Below are positions 16,475 to 25,011 of a stretch of DNA of 64,000 nt, piece by piece. A program made the translations under genes and the position numbers. The DNA lies in the NCBI RefSeq assembly GCF_025420585.1, contig NZ_JAOEGB010000001.1:682001-746000 (forward strand), written 5' to 3'. Position 1 is the stretch's first letter, and every line of letters begins with the position of its first letter. The notes under the pieces were generated by a model, which was not told where the DNA came from, searched no databases, and saw only the letters and a program-made list of their open reading frames with translations. This DNA comes from Planotetraspora sp. A-T 1434. Lineage in GTDB: Bacteria; Actinomycetota; Actinomycetes; Streptosporangiales; Streptosporangiaceae.

Positions 16475-19396
16475 TCACTCCGACGGCTTGGGTTCCTCGT
16501 TCCGCAGGGCCGCCCGTCCCTCGCGCAGGCCGCGCTGGAAGCTCGACAGGCGGTTCCGCACCGCGTCCGGGGAGGCCGGCGGGCGGGGCGGCTCGGGCGC
16601 CGGCGCCGCGGCGGCGGCAGCGGCGTTGACGGAGCCCGGGATCAGGTTCGCCTTCGGCTGCCGCTTCGGCAGGCCCGAGGTGGTGACACCGCCCAGGGCG
16701 GGCTCGGTGAACGTGGCGGCCGCGACCTGCCATCCGTGGTCGGCGGGGGACTGGTCCCACTGGACGTCCTCGCCGCGCCTCTTGCGGAACCAGTCGGACT
16801 CGACGGCCGAGAAGATCGGCAGGAACTCCTCTTCGTTGTCCATGGACGGGATCCCGACCTGCGGCAGGGGACCGGTGGCGTCCTCGTCGTGCGCCTTCCG
16901 GTTGAACCGCCGCACATGGGTGAAGTTGTCCGGAGGGGCCGAGGCGGGGCTGAGTGACGCCATCGCCGGCTGCTGCGGCTCGCCCCAGGCATGAGGACCG
17001 GAGTGGTCCGGCCCCAGCGGCTGGGCGAACGGATCCGAGGCGACCGGCTGGGCGAACGGATCCGAGGCGACCGGCTGGGCGAACGGGTCCGAGGGGAAGG
17101 GCTGCGAGAACGGGTCCGAGGGGATCGGCTGCGAGAACGGGTCCGAGGGGATCGGCTGGGCGAAGGGATCCGAGGGGAACGGCTGCTGCCCGAAAGCCGG
17201 CGGGGATCCGAACGGCTGAGCGGCGACGGGCGGCTGGCCGAAGGGCTGCTGCGCGGCCGCCGACGGCTGCCCGAACGGCTGCTGGGCCGGGACGGGCTGC
17301 TGCTGACCGAACGGCTGCTGGCCGAACTGGGGCTGGCCGAAGGGCTGCTGCCCGAACTGAGGTTGGCCGAACTGCGGCTGATTGGCCCCCGCGCCCACGA
17401 GGAGGTTCTCGGGGAGCAGCACCATGGCGGTCACGCCGCCGCCGTCCTGCTGGCGGAGTTGCACACGGACGCCGTGCCGATAGGCCAGGCGCGCGACCAC
17501 GAAGAGGCCCATGCGCCGGGACACGGAGACGTCGGGCTCCGGCGGGTTGGCCAGGCGGTAGTTCACGATGGACAGCTCGTCGCCGGTGATGCCGATGCCG
17601 CGGTCGCTGATGCTGATCATCAGCCCACCGCCGTCGATCCGGTTGGTCGAGATCGTGACCTTCGTCTGGGGCGGGGAGAAGGAGATGGCGTTCTCCACCA
17701 GCTCGGCGATCAGGTGGATTCCGTCGTTCACGGAGCCGCCCACGACCGACACGTCGGAGATGATCTGCATGGTCACCCGCTCGTAGCCTTCGACCTCCGA
17801 CAGCGCGGCCCGGACGACGTCGATCACCGGGATCGGCTGGCTCCATCGCCGTGCGGGTTCCTGGCCGGCGAGGACCAGCAGGTTCTCGCTGTTGCGGCGC
17901 ATGCGGGTCGCGAGATGGTCGAGCCGGAACAGGTGCGCGAGCCGCTCCTCGTCCTCTTCTCCCTGCTCCAGCCCGTCGATGAGGCTGAGCTGCCGTTCGA
18001 CCAGCGATTGGCTTCGCCGCGAGAGGTTGACGAACATCGCGTTGACGTTGGTGCGCAGCGCGGCTTCCTGCGCCGCCAGCCGTACGGCCTCGCGGTGGAC
18101 CTCGTCGAACGCCCGGGCCACTTCACCGATCTCGTCCTTCGCGGAGACCCTGATCGGGGTGACCTCGACGCCGGCCGCGGCCCCTCCGTCGAGCTCCCGG
18201 ACCTTCTGGACGGTCTGCGGAAGGCTCTGGCCGGCGATGTAGAGGGCCTCTCTCCGGAGCTGGCGCAGGGGCCTGATGAGAGAGCGCACCACGATGAGGG
18301 TTACGGCGAAGACGATGAGGAGGAGCACGAGCATCGACACGGCGAGGGTGATCGCCGTCTGCCGCTCGTTCTGCTGCTGCTGCCGGCTACCGGCGAGGAC
18401 CTCGCCCTCCAGGCGCTGCTCCACCGTACGCATCCGGTCGATCGTCGCGGTCGCGGAGCTGAACCACTGGCGGGGATCCGTCACGCCGGTCCGCAGGCCC
18501 TGGCGCAGCCGGGCGACTGCCTGCGCCTTGATGGCCTCGGCCTTGGTCACCTCGGGGCCGCTGACGGTTCCGGCGTAGAAGTGCAGGTCCTCGATCGAGG
18601 ATCGGGCCTGGAAGTTCGTGATGGCGGTCTGCTGGGCGCTGACGGAGCCGAGGACACCGGTGAGGGTGTCGGAGTTCGCCCGGCCCGTCACGATCGCGTC
18701 GACCAGGAGGGCGCGCTGGCGCGACATCTCCTCCTTGGCCTCGGAGACGCTGGTCAGCGCGAGCACCTGGCGGCGCAGGTCGGCGTCGGTGACCTCGTTG
18801 CTCAGCGCCTCGTAGACGCGGCGGATATCGTCGATCATGGCGGAGTACGCCTGGACGGTGACGATCGGCGTCAGGCCCTTGGCGCTCAGCGCGATGTCCC
18901 TCAGCCCCTCCAGGCCGTTGAGCCAGCGTTCGACTCGGGTGACGGAGTCGACGACGTCGAGCTTCTGTCCCGGGTCGAGCGACCCGATGGAGGTCGCGAC
19001 CTGCTCGCCGATCCGGTTGGAGATCTTCGTCTGGTCGGCGGCGGCCTCCTTCCGGCCCGGCCCCGCGGGACGGGCGATGTACCAGACCATGAGGTCGCGC
19101 TCCAGCGCCAGCTCATGGTTCAGGCTGCCGAGCTGCTGCACGAGAAGTGCGAGCTGCGTCAGGCGGCGGTAGTCGTCGGCGGTCCGCAGCGCCGTGGTGA
19201 CGCGCATGCCGCCCAGCAGGACCGCCGCCACCGTCGGGATGATGATGAGCGCGACCAGTCGCGGGCGTACGCGCCAGGTGGGAAGTGTGAAGCGCCGACC
19301 GCGTTTGCCCTTACCTTCCGGCGGCGAGGCCGTGGTGGGGGTGGCGGCTTCAGATGCGCCCACTCGGTCGAGGCTGGGAGCCGTTCCGGTTCTCAT
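16475..19396 (-). CDS. cvnA: Conservon sensor histidine kinase CvnA (set 4, divergent)
   Basis: A membrane kinase of 973 residues: TM1 near 47-65, a roughly 280-residue extracytoplasmic helical domain, TM2 near 345-368, HAMP, the VNLSRRSQSLVERQ and DHLATRMRRNSENLLVLAG segments, and a HATPase domain with N-box IAELVENAISFSP and G1 box SDRGIGI. The tail is rich in Gln/Phe/Pro (FGQ and SDPFAQP repeats) and keeps the three CvnA tail motifs (EEFLPIFSAVESDWF, PKANLIPGS, RLSSFQRGLREGR). It has no B-C-D genes behind it. Instead it is divergent from a solute-binding protein gene followed by cvnB-C-D, and it is most likely the kinase of that set. Confidence 0.9.
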   Translation of the reverse strand: MRTGTAPSLDRVGASEAATPTTASPPEGKGKRGRRFTLPTWRVRPRLVALIIIPTVAAVLLGGMRVTTALRTADDYRRLTQLALLVQQLGSLNHELALERDLMVWYIARPAGPGRKEAAADQTKISNRIGEQVATSIGSLDPGQKLDVVDSVTRVERWLNGLEGLRDIALSAKGLTPIVTVQAYSAMIDDIRRVYEALSNEVTDADLRRQVLALTSVSEAKEEMSRQRALLVDAIVTGRANSDTLTGVLGSVSAQQTAITNFQARSSIEDLHFYAGTVSGPEVTKAEAIKAQAVARLRQGLRTGVTDPRQWFSSATATIDRMRTVEQRLEGEVLAGSRQQQQNERQTAITLAVSMLVLLLIVFAVTLIVVRSLIRPLRQLRREALYIAGQSLPQTVQKVRELDGGAAAGVEVTPIRVSAKDEIGEVARAFDEVHREAVRLAAQEAALRTNVNAMFVNLSRRSQSLVERQLSLIDGLEQGEEDEERLAHLFRLDHLATRMRRNSENLLVLAGQEPARRWSQPIPVIDVVRAALSEVEGYERVTMQIISDVSVVGGSVNDGIHLIAELVENAISFSPPQTKVTISTNRIDGGGLMISISDRGIGITGDELSIVNYRLANPPEPDVSVSRRMGLFVVARLAYRHGVRVQLRQQDGGGVTAMVLLPENLLVGAGANQPQFGQPQFGQQPFGQPQFGQQPFGQQQPVPAQQPFGQPSAAAQQPFGQPPVAAQPFGSPPAFGQQPFPSDPFAQPIPSDPFSQPIPSDPFSQPFPSDPFAQPVASDPFAQPVASDPFAQPLGPDHSGPHAWGEPQQPAMASLSPASAPPDNFTHVRRFNRKAHDEDATGPLPQVGIPSMDNEEEFLPIFSAVESDWFRKRRGEDVQWDQSPADHGWQVAAATFTEPALGGVTTSGLPKRQPKANLIPGSVNAAAAAAAPAPEPPRPPASPDAVRNRLSSFQRGLREGRAALRNEEPKPSE
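17015..17181 (-). repeat. 27-bp repeats encoding PSDPFAQPI units in kinase tail
   Basis: About six in-frame units of 27 bases encode PSDPFAQPI / PSDPFSQPI / ASDPFAQPV variants in the tail of the set 4 kinase, next to FGQQPFGQ-type repeats. This is a low-complexity linker. Confidence 0.75.
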
Positions 19397-19448
19397 CAGA
19401 CACCGCTACCTCTCGTCGCCCTCCGAGGGGCAGACGATCCACATCGTT

Positions 19449-19467
19449 GACCTCTGTCACAGAGGTC
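19449..19467. promoter_or_regulatory. Perfect dyad, possible operator
   Basis: GACCTCTG-TCA-CAGAGGTC has two perfect 8-base arms around 3 bases, 53 bases upstream of the set 4 kinase start. It could be a regulator binding site or a leader hairpin of the kinase mRNA. Confidence 0.45.
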
Positions 19468-19632
19468 CTGCGAGCATGACTGAGCTATGGGAGCACAGAT
19501 TAGCGATCAGGACAACGTGCAGCAGGCTACATGTGCGGCGAATGGCGTTTTATTCCTACACGTCACCTTATGGACGTTTATTACCGTCTGACTTTTTGGA
19601 ACGGTTCAACGCCCGCCGACGCCCGGCATTTC

Positions 19633-19662
19633 TTGACATCTACCCATTTTTGAAGGTAGGCA
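19633..19662 (+). promoter_or_regulatory. Candidate promoter for the binding-protein/conservon operon
   Basis: TTGACA (19633-19638) is a perfect -35 box. TAGGCA (19657-19662) after 18 bases is a weaker -10. The start codon is 65 bases downstream. Confidence 0.45.
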
Positions 19663-19726
19663 TTCCTGGTTCGCTCGGGCGGGGACCGCCCCTCTCGGCA
19701 CACCTAAGCAAAGGGAAGACAGGCAC

Positions 19727-20974
19727 ATGAGCCGCCAGCCCGGGATGTTGATCGCCGCTGCTGTCACCGCGCTGATCGTCACCGCGTGTACGGGTGGAGG
19801 AGACGGCGCCAAGGAGCCCACCTCCGGCAAGACGACGATCACCTGGTGGGACTACTTCGGCTACTCACCGGACTCCGACCAGGCGGTCAACTCGCTGATC
19901 AAGAAGTACGAGGACAGCCACCCTGACGTGGACATTCAGCGGACGGCCATCGGCTTCGGCGACTTCCGGACCAAGCTGATCCAGGCGGCGGCGTCGGGCA
20001 ACTTCCCGGACATCGCGGCCATCGACAACAGCGACGTCCCCGTGTTCGCCACTCAGGGGGCCCTGGCGGACCTGACGTCCAAGATGACGGATTGGCCACA
20101 GAAGACGCAGTACCTGGATTTCGTCCTTAAGAGTGTCCAGTACGCTGGGAAGTACTACGGAGTTCCTTTCCGTAGCAATACGACAGCGCTCTGGTACAAC
20201 AAGGACATGTTCCAGGAAGCGGGCATCAGTTCGCCGCCTCAGACATGGCAGGAACTGCGTGTCGACGCCAAGAAACTGACCAACGACAAACACTCGGGCA
20301 TCTGTTTCTCGGCGGCGGCCACAGAGGAAGGCACCTGGACCTTCCTTCCCGCGCTCTGGCAGGCGGGCGGCGACGTCTCGAAGATCGGCAGCCAGGCTAC
20401 CGTAGAGGCCCTGTCGTACTACAACGACCTGGTCAACGTGGACAAGAGCGCTCCCAAGTCCGTCCTCCAGTGGGGCCAGTCCGACATCGGCGAGCAGTTC
20501 GGCTCGGGCGTGTGCGCGATGATGTTCAACGGCCCCTGGGTGCTCGGCTCCGCCGAGAAGGGCAAGTTCTCCTGGGGTGTGGCCCCATGGCCCAAGGGCG
20601 TGGCCGGCACGGCCTCCCCGCTCGGCGGCGAGGTGTGGGGGATCAGCAAGAAGGCCGCCAACCTCGACGCGGTCTGGCAGCTGGCCGACTGGCTCGCCAA
20701 CCCGGCCAACAGCAAGGACGAGGTCTCCAAGGGCCTGGGCAGCATCCCCAACCGCAAGGACACCCTGCACGACCCCGCCTGGGTCTGGCACCCCATGGTG
20801 AAGGCGTTCGCCGACCAGATGCCCGACGCCCGGCCCCGCGGCCTGTACGGCCCCAAGTACGCCCAGATCTCCGAGGCCGTCTGGACGATGGAGCAGCAGG
20901 TGCTCTCCGGCGCGAAGAGCCCGCAGGACGCGGCGGTCGAGGCGCAGACGAAGATTCTTCCCCTTCTGTCGTGA
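19727..20974 (+). CDS. Extracellular solute-binding lipoprotein, conservon-linked
   Basis: A 415-residue lipoprotein of the sugar-type ABC solute-binding family (cluster B, MalE-like). It has a signal peptide with lipobox VTAC (Cys21), then TTITWWDYFGYSPD, a typical start of such domains, and family motifs VPFRSNTTALWYNKDMF, MMFNGPWVLG and WGISKKAAN. It should bind a carbohydrate-like ligand outside the membrane. No permease or ATPase gene is near. The next three genes are cvnB, cvnC and cvnD, 14 bases downstream, and the CvnA kinase is divergent upstream. This suggests a sensing rather than a transport role, or a protein that shares a distant permease; the first is inference. Confidence 0.88.
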   Translation: MSRQPGMLIAAAVTALIVTACTGGGDGAKEPTSGKTTITWWDYFGYSPDSDQAVNSLIKKYEDSHPDVDIQRTAIGFGDFRTKLIQAAASGNFPDIAAIDNSDVPVFATQGALADLTSKMTDWPQKTQYLDFVLKSVQYAGKYYGVPFRSNTTALWYNKDMFQEAGISSPPQTWQELRVDAKKLTNDKHSGICFSAAATEEGTWTFLPALWQAGGDVSKIGSQATVEALSYYNDLVNVDKSAPKSVLQWGQSDIGEQFGSGVCAMMFNGPWVLGSAEKGKFSWGVAPWPKGVAGTASPLGGEVWGISKKAANLDAVWQLADWLANPANSKDEVSKGLGSIPNRKDTLHDPAWVWHPMVKAFADQMPDARPRGLYGPKYAQISEAVWTMEQQVLSGAKSPQDAAVEAQTKILPLLS

Positions 20975-20988
20975 CCGGAGGACCCGCA

Positions 20989-21414
20989 ATGCAGGAGTTC
21001 AGCCAGGCCGCACGCGGCATCAACTGGCTCGTCAGCGAGTTCGTCTCCTCGGCGCCGGGTGTCGCGCACGCCGTCGTGGTGTCCGCCGACGGGCTTCCGC
21101 TGGCGTACTCGAACGGTTTCCCCAAGGACCGCGCCGACCAGCTCGCCGCCGTGGCGGCCGGCCTGGTCAGCCTCACAGCGGGCGCGTCCCGGGTGTTCGA
21201 GGGCGGCCCCGTCACCCAGACCGTGGTCGAGATGCAGCGCGGCCTGCTGCTGATCATGTCGATCAGCGACGGGTCCTGCCTGGCGGTGCTCGCGTCGGCG
21301 GACTCGGACATGGGCCTGGTGGCCTACCAGATGACGCTGCTCGTGGACCGGGCGGGGCAGGTGCTGACCCCGGCGGTCCGCGCCGAGCTCCAGGCGTCCC
21401 AGCCGCGGACATGA
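20989..21414 (+). CDS. cvnB: Roadblock/LC7 domain protein CvnB (set 4)
   Basis: A 141-residue Roadblock protein (QEFSQAARGINWLVSEFV..., GVAHAVVVSADGL, FEGGPVTQTVVEMQRGLLLIM). The start is the ATG at 20989 after the ribosome binding site CCGGAGG; the longer upstream frame is an artefact inside the binding-protein gene. The end overlaps cvnC as ATGA. Confidence 0.93.
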   Translation: MQEFSQAARGINWLVSEFVSSAPGVAHAVVVSADGLPLAYSNGFPKDRADQLAAVAAGLVSLTAGASRVFEGGPVTQTVVEMQRGLLLIMSISDGSCLAVLASADSDMGLVAYQMTLLVDRAGQVLTPAVRAELQASQPRT

Positions 21415-21782
21415 GCATGGATCAGTGGGGTCAGCCGTACCAGCGGGATCCCGCGTCGCCCGTCCGCCCGTACGCCGTGACGGGCGGACGCACCGCGCCT
21501 CGGATGCAGCTCGCGCTGGAAGCCCTGGTGTCCAGTGCCACCGCCAACAGCGACCTCACCAACCGGCCGCCCGAGTGGCGCGCCATCAGTGCGCTCTGCC
21601 GTCAGGTGCGGTCGGTCGCCGAGGTGTCGGCGCTGCTGCGCATCCCCCTCGGGGTCGTACGGATCCTCATCGCCGACATGACCACCGAAGGGTACCTGCA
21701 CGTGCACCAGCCGCAGCTGGACGCCGGCAGGCCGGATGTGAACTTGCTGGAAAGGGTGCTCAGTGGACTTAGAAGGCTCTAG
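21411..21782 (+). CDS. cvnC: DUF742 protein CvnC (set 4)
   Basis: A 123-residue DUF742 protein: VRPYAVTGGRTAPR, CRQVRSVAEVSALLRIPLGV core, and C-terminus LLERVLSGLRRL. It overlaps cvnB by 4 bases and cvnD by 20 bases. It lacks the long N-terminal extension of sets 2 and 3. Confidence 0.93.
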   Translation: MSMDQWGQPYQRDPASPVRPYAVTGGRTAPRMQLALEALVSSATANSDLTNRPPEWRAISALCRQVRSVAEVSALLRIPLGVVRILIADMTTEGYLHVHQPQLDAGRPDVNLLERVLSGLRRL

Positions 21783-22344
21783 TCGCGGCCTCACCTCCGC
21801 GAAGATCGTCGTTGCCGGCGGCTTCGGTGTGGGGAAGACGACCTTCGTCGGAGCCGTCTCCGAGATCGTGCCGTTGACGACCGAGGCGGTGATGACCGAC
21901 GCCGCCAAGGACGTCGACGACATCGGCCTCATCCCGAACAAGACCACCACCACGGTGGCCATGGACTTCGGCCGCGTGTCCCTGGACCGGGACCTGATCC
22001 TGTACCTGTTCGGCACGCCGGGCCAGCATCGGTTCTGGTTCATGTGGGACGACCTCGTGCGCGGGGCGATCGGCGCGGTGGTGCTGGTCGACATGCGGCG
22101 GCTCGCCGACAGCTTCCCGGCGGTCGACTACTTCGAGGAGGCCGAGCTGCCGTTCATCGTCGGCGTCAACGGCTTCGACGGCCAGTTCAACCACGGTGAG
22201 GACGAGATCAGGGAGGCCCTCACCATCTCTCCGGGCATCCCGATCGTCCGCACCGACGCCCGGTCCCGGGAGTCGGTCAAGAACACCCTCATCACCCTCG
22301 TCGAGCACGCGCTGACCAGCCGGGTGGGGGCACCCGGGTGGTGA
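21763..22344 (+). CDS. cvnD: Ras-like GTPase CvnD (set 4)
   Basis: A 193-residue GTPase with P-loop GGFGVGKTT, IPNKTTTTVAMDFG, FGTPGQHRFWFMW, and VNGFDG in place of NKxD. The N-terminus is short (MDLEGSSRGL), as in set 1. It is the last gene of the binding-protein/conservon operon; a hairpin follows. Confidence 0.93.
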   Translation: MDLEGSSRGLTSAKIVVAGGFGVGKTTFVGAVSEIVPLTTEAVMTDAAKDVDDIGLIPNKTTTTVAMDFGRVSLDRDLILYLFGTPGQHRFWFMWDDLVRGAIGAVVLVDMRRLADSFPAVDYFEEAELPFIVGVNGFDGQFNHGEDEIREALTISPGIPIVRTDARSRESVKNTLITLVEHALTSRVGAPGW

Positions 22345-22350
22345 CAGGGC

Positions 22351-22377
22351 CGCGCCCGACGCGGCGGCTCGGGCGCG
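22351..22377 (+). terminator. Hairpin after conservon set 4
   Basis: Arms CGCGCCCGA and TCGGGCGCG (9 bases, 9-base loop) begin 7 bases after the cvnD stop. There is no T run, so it is a likely but not certain terminator. Confidence 0.5.
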
Positions 22378-22459
22378 AAAGCCGTGTGGACGGATAGGCT
22401 GGGGGCACCCGACCCATACGTCCATCGACCGTCCATTCGCTTCGAGGCTGGCCAATCAC

Positions 22460-23980
22460 GTGTTCGAGACCCTTTCCGACCGGCTGACTTCGGTCTTCTC
22501 CTCCCTACGGTCCAAAGGCAGGCTTTCCGACGCCGACATCGACGCGACCTGCCGCGAGATCCGCATCGCGTTGCTCGAGGCGGACGTCGCGCTGCCCGTC
22601 GTCAAGGACTTCGTGGCACGGGTCAAGGAGAGGGCCCGCGGAGCCGAGGTCTCCCAGGCCCTCAATCCCGCCCAGCAGGTCGTCAAGATCGTCAATGACG
22701 AGCTGATCGAGATCCTCGGCGGCGAGACGCGCAGGCTGCGCTACGCCAAGACGCCGCCGACCGTGATCATGCTCGCGGGTCTCCAGGGCTCGGGTAAGAC
22801 CACGCTCGCGGGCAAGCTCGCCAAGTGGCTACGCGACCAGGGGCACGCCCCGCTGCTCGTGGCCTGTGACCTGCAGCGCCCCAACGCCGTCCAGCAGCTC
22901 TCGGTCGTGGCCGAGCGGGCCGAGGTCGCCGTCTACGCGCCGGAGCCGGGCAACGGCGTCGGCGACCCCGTGGCGGTGGCCAGGCAGTCGATCGACCACG
23001 CGCGGCGCCAGCAGTACGACGTGGTCATCGTCGACACCGCCGGCCGCCTGGGCATCGACCAGGAGCTGATGCGGCAGGCGGCCGACATCCGCGACGCGAT
23101 CAGCCCTGACGAGGTCCTGTTCGTGGTCGACGCGATGATCGGCCAGGACGCCGTGACCACCGCGCAGGCGTTCATGGACGGGGTCGGCTTCGACGGGGTC
23201 GTCCTCACAAAGCTCGACGGCGACGCCCGGGGCGGCGCGGCCCTGTCGGTCCGGCATGTGACCGGCCGCCCGATCATGTTCGCGTCCACCGGTGAGAAGC
23301 TGGCCGACTTCGACGCCTTCCACCCGGACCGCATGGCGGGCCGCATCCTCGACATGGGTGACATCCTCACCCTGATCGAGCAGGCCCAGAAGACCTTTGA
23401 CGAGCAGGAAGCCGCCAAGATGGCGAGCAAGCTCGTCTCCGGCGACGGCTTCACGCTCGACGACTTCCTCGAGCAGATGATGATGGTCCGCCGGATGGGG
23501 CCCATCAAGAACCTGCTCGGCATGATGCCCGGCATGGGGCAGATGCGCGACCAGCTCAACCAGGTCGACGACCGCGACCTCGACCGCATCGCCGCGATCA
23601 TCCGCTCGATGACGCCTGGCGAGCGGCAGGACCCAAAGATCATCAACGGCTCCCGCCGTGCCCGTATCGCGGGCGGCTCCGGCGTCACCGTCACCGAGGT
23701 GAGCAACCTCGTCGTCCGCTTCTTCGAGGCCCAGAAGATGATGAAGCGGATGACCCAGGGCATGGGCATTCCCGGCATGCCGGGCGGCCGCAAGTCCCAG
23801 AAGGCGCAGAAGCCCAAGAAGGGCCGCCGAGTGAGCGGCGACCCTCGCAAGGCGGGCCAGGCCAAGCCGGGATCCGGGACCGGACCCGAAGCCGTTCAGC
23901 CGCCCAAGGGAGTGCTCGGCAACCTCCAGCTCCCGCCCGGTTTCGACCCCTCGAAGCTCAACCTCCCGGGTCAGAACTAA
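22460..23980 (+). CDS. ffh: Signal recognition particle protein Ffh
   Basis: A 506-residue GTPase that targets nascent membrane proteins to the translocase. The helical N domain is followed by the G domain with GLQGSGKTT near residue 105, DTAGR, and TKLDGDARGG. The Met-rich M domain contains MGPIKNLLGMMPGM and the RNA-binding segment RRARIAGGSG. A basic Pro/Gly-rich tail follows. Start is GTG 22460. It heads the conserved ffh-rpsP-khpA-rimM-trmD-rplS block. Confidence 0.97.
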   Translation: MFETLSDRLTSVFSSLRSKGRLSDADIDATCREIRIALLEADVALPVVKDFVARVKERARGAEVSQALNPAQQVVKIVNDELIEILGGETRRLRYAKTPPTVIMLAGLQGSGKTTLAGKLAKWLRDQGHAPLLVACDLQRPNAVQQLSVVAERAEVAVYAPEPGNGVGDPVAVARQSIDHARRQQYDVVIVDTAGRLGIDQELMRQAADIRDAISPDEVLFVVDAMIGQDAVTTAQAFMDGVGFDGVVLTKLDGDARGGAALSVRHVTGRPIMFASTGEKLADFDAFHPDRMAGRILDMGDILTLIEQAQKTFDEQEAAKMASKLVSGDGFTLDDFLEQMMMVRRMGPIKNLLGMMPGMGQMRDQLNQVDDRDLDRIAAIIRSMTPGERQDPKIINGSRRARIAGGSGVTVTEVSNLVVRFFEAQKMMKRMTQGMGIPGMPGGRKSQKAQKPKKGRRVSGDPRKAGQAKPGSGTGPEAVQPPKGVLGNLQLPPGFDPSKLNLPGQN

Positions 23981-24008
23981 GTCGTGTCTCGTGGCCGCCG
24001 GGCGCTCG

Positions 24009-24593
24009 TCACAGGCGGGTGCCCGGCGCCATCGGCGTGACGTCGAGCCGGCCGTCGCCGCAAACCATGGCCGTGAACGGGATCTCCAGGTGCGCGACCT
24101 CGTCCGGCGGAATGATCATGAGCCGCTTGGCGGTCGGGCACCGGGTCTCGTTGCCGGTCTCCACCACGGTCCAGTGCACCCGGGCGTGGGCGCTGCCGCC
24201 GGGCTTCAGCGTGACGCGATGGGGCTGGACGCTTTCCCTGCGCGTCCTGGTGCGCAGCGCGTCGCCGTGGCCGTCAATCATGATCAGTCCGACGAAGCCG
24301 TAGACCCAGCAGGTCTTCGAGGACGTGTTCGTGAGGATCAGAGGCGCGTAGTGGTTCCCCGCCCCCGCGTCGCCCTCTCCGAACCGCGCCTTCAGGGCGG
24401 TTGTACGGCATCGCCCGGCCGGGGCCGTCCGCAGCGCCGCGGAGCTCGCGACCTTGGTCGCCGACGTGCTGATGTCACGGCTGGAGGGCGTGCTTGAGAG
24501 AGCGGGGGAGCCGCATGCCGCCGCCGCCAGCACCAGCCCGGCCGCGGCCGCCGAGGCGCCCACGCGGCGGGCCGTACGCTTGATTCGTTCCAT
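24009..24593 (-). CDS. Small secreted lipoprotein (DUF4232-like)
   Basis: A 194-residue protein with a signal peptide and lipobox AAAC (Cys27). It then has a Ser/Thr-rich linker and a beta-rich domain with CRTTALKARFGEGDAGAGNHYAPLILTNTSSKTCWVYGF, typical of DUF4232 proteins of actinomycetes; two cysteine pairs look disulfide-capable. I start at ATG 24593, just before MERIKRTARRVGAS; the longer frame upstream is repeat-derived. Function is unknown. It is inserted in antisense between ffh and rpsP. Confidence 0.8.
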   Translation of the reverse strand: MERIKRTARRVGASAAAAGLVLAAAACGSPALSSTPSSRDISTSATKVASSAALRTAPAGRCRTTALKARFGEGDAGAGNHYAPLILTNTSSKTCWVYGFVGLIMIDGHGDALRTRTRRESVQPHRVTLKPGGSAHARVHWTVVETGNETRCPTAKRLMIIPPDEVAHLEIPFTAMVCGDGRLDVTPMAPGTRL

Positions 24594-25011
24594 GCCCCCT
24601 AAGACGCGCGGTCCCGCCGTTTTGTTCGACGCCGATTCGGGCCCGTGTCCGGCCCGTGTCCGGTCCGTGTCCGGCTCGTGCCAGGCCCCTTGTCCGGCGC
24701 CTGTCCGGCGAGAAACTCGGACGGCGGGGCGCGGAGGCGTCCGGTCCGGCGCCGCGGGTGCGTGCGGTGCTTCCGGCTGAGGGCGTGGACGCTTCGGCCG
24801 AGGGTGCCGATGTTGCGACATCGTCGCCGTTCCTAGGGGTTTGATTGGCCAAGCACCCGGAATCATCTGGCAGAATGTCAAGCTGGAACATCGTGGCCGC
24901 GGGTGCCCTCTCACCCCCGCCGGTCGCGCCTGTCCCTCGGGCGGGCTCCCATCGTGCCCCACTCGATGAGACACCGCTCACCCACGCTCTAATGCAGGAG
25001 AGACCACACCC
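24594..25011. other. Intergenic region between lipoprotein gene and rpsP
   Basis: This is 418 bases with no gene I can support. It holds the 11-bp repeat cluster at 24641-24707 and an AT-richer patch near 24838-24880, which may carry the rpsP operon promoter (TTGATT and GGCAGAATG are visible, but the spacing is not convincing). Confidence 0.5.
24641..24707. repeat. 11-bp direct repeats (GCCCGTGTCCG)
   Basis: Six consecutive units with 11-base period (one of 12): GCCCGTGTCCG twice, GTCCGTGTCCG, GCTCGTGCCAG, GCCCCTTGTCCG and GCGCCTGTCCG. They lie 48 bases upstream of the lipoprotein start. The near-helical period would place each copy on the same DNA face. Confidence 0.7.

Larger units (their letters stand above)
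19397..19726. promoter_or_regulatory. Divergent control region between kinase and binding-protein genes
   Basis: This is 330 bases without a convincing gene. It contains a perfect dyad at 19449-19467, a TTGACA box at 19633-19638 and a conspicuous AT-rich stretch (about 19530-19605, e.g. GCGTTTTATTCCTACACG). An open frame covering the region on the plus strand has no recognisable protein content and starts inside the kinase gene. Confidence 0.6.

Noticed and set aside
16991-19450. 819-residue open frame on the plus strand opposite the set 4 kinase
   Set aside because: Composition is Arg/Gly/Asp-rich shadow sequence with no domain; the minus strand has a full CvnA kinase.
19194-19730. 178-residue plus-strand ORF ending at the binding-protein start
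   Set aside because: It begins inside the kinase gene, shows no domain, and its 3' part covers the promoter and AT-rich control region.
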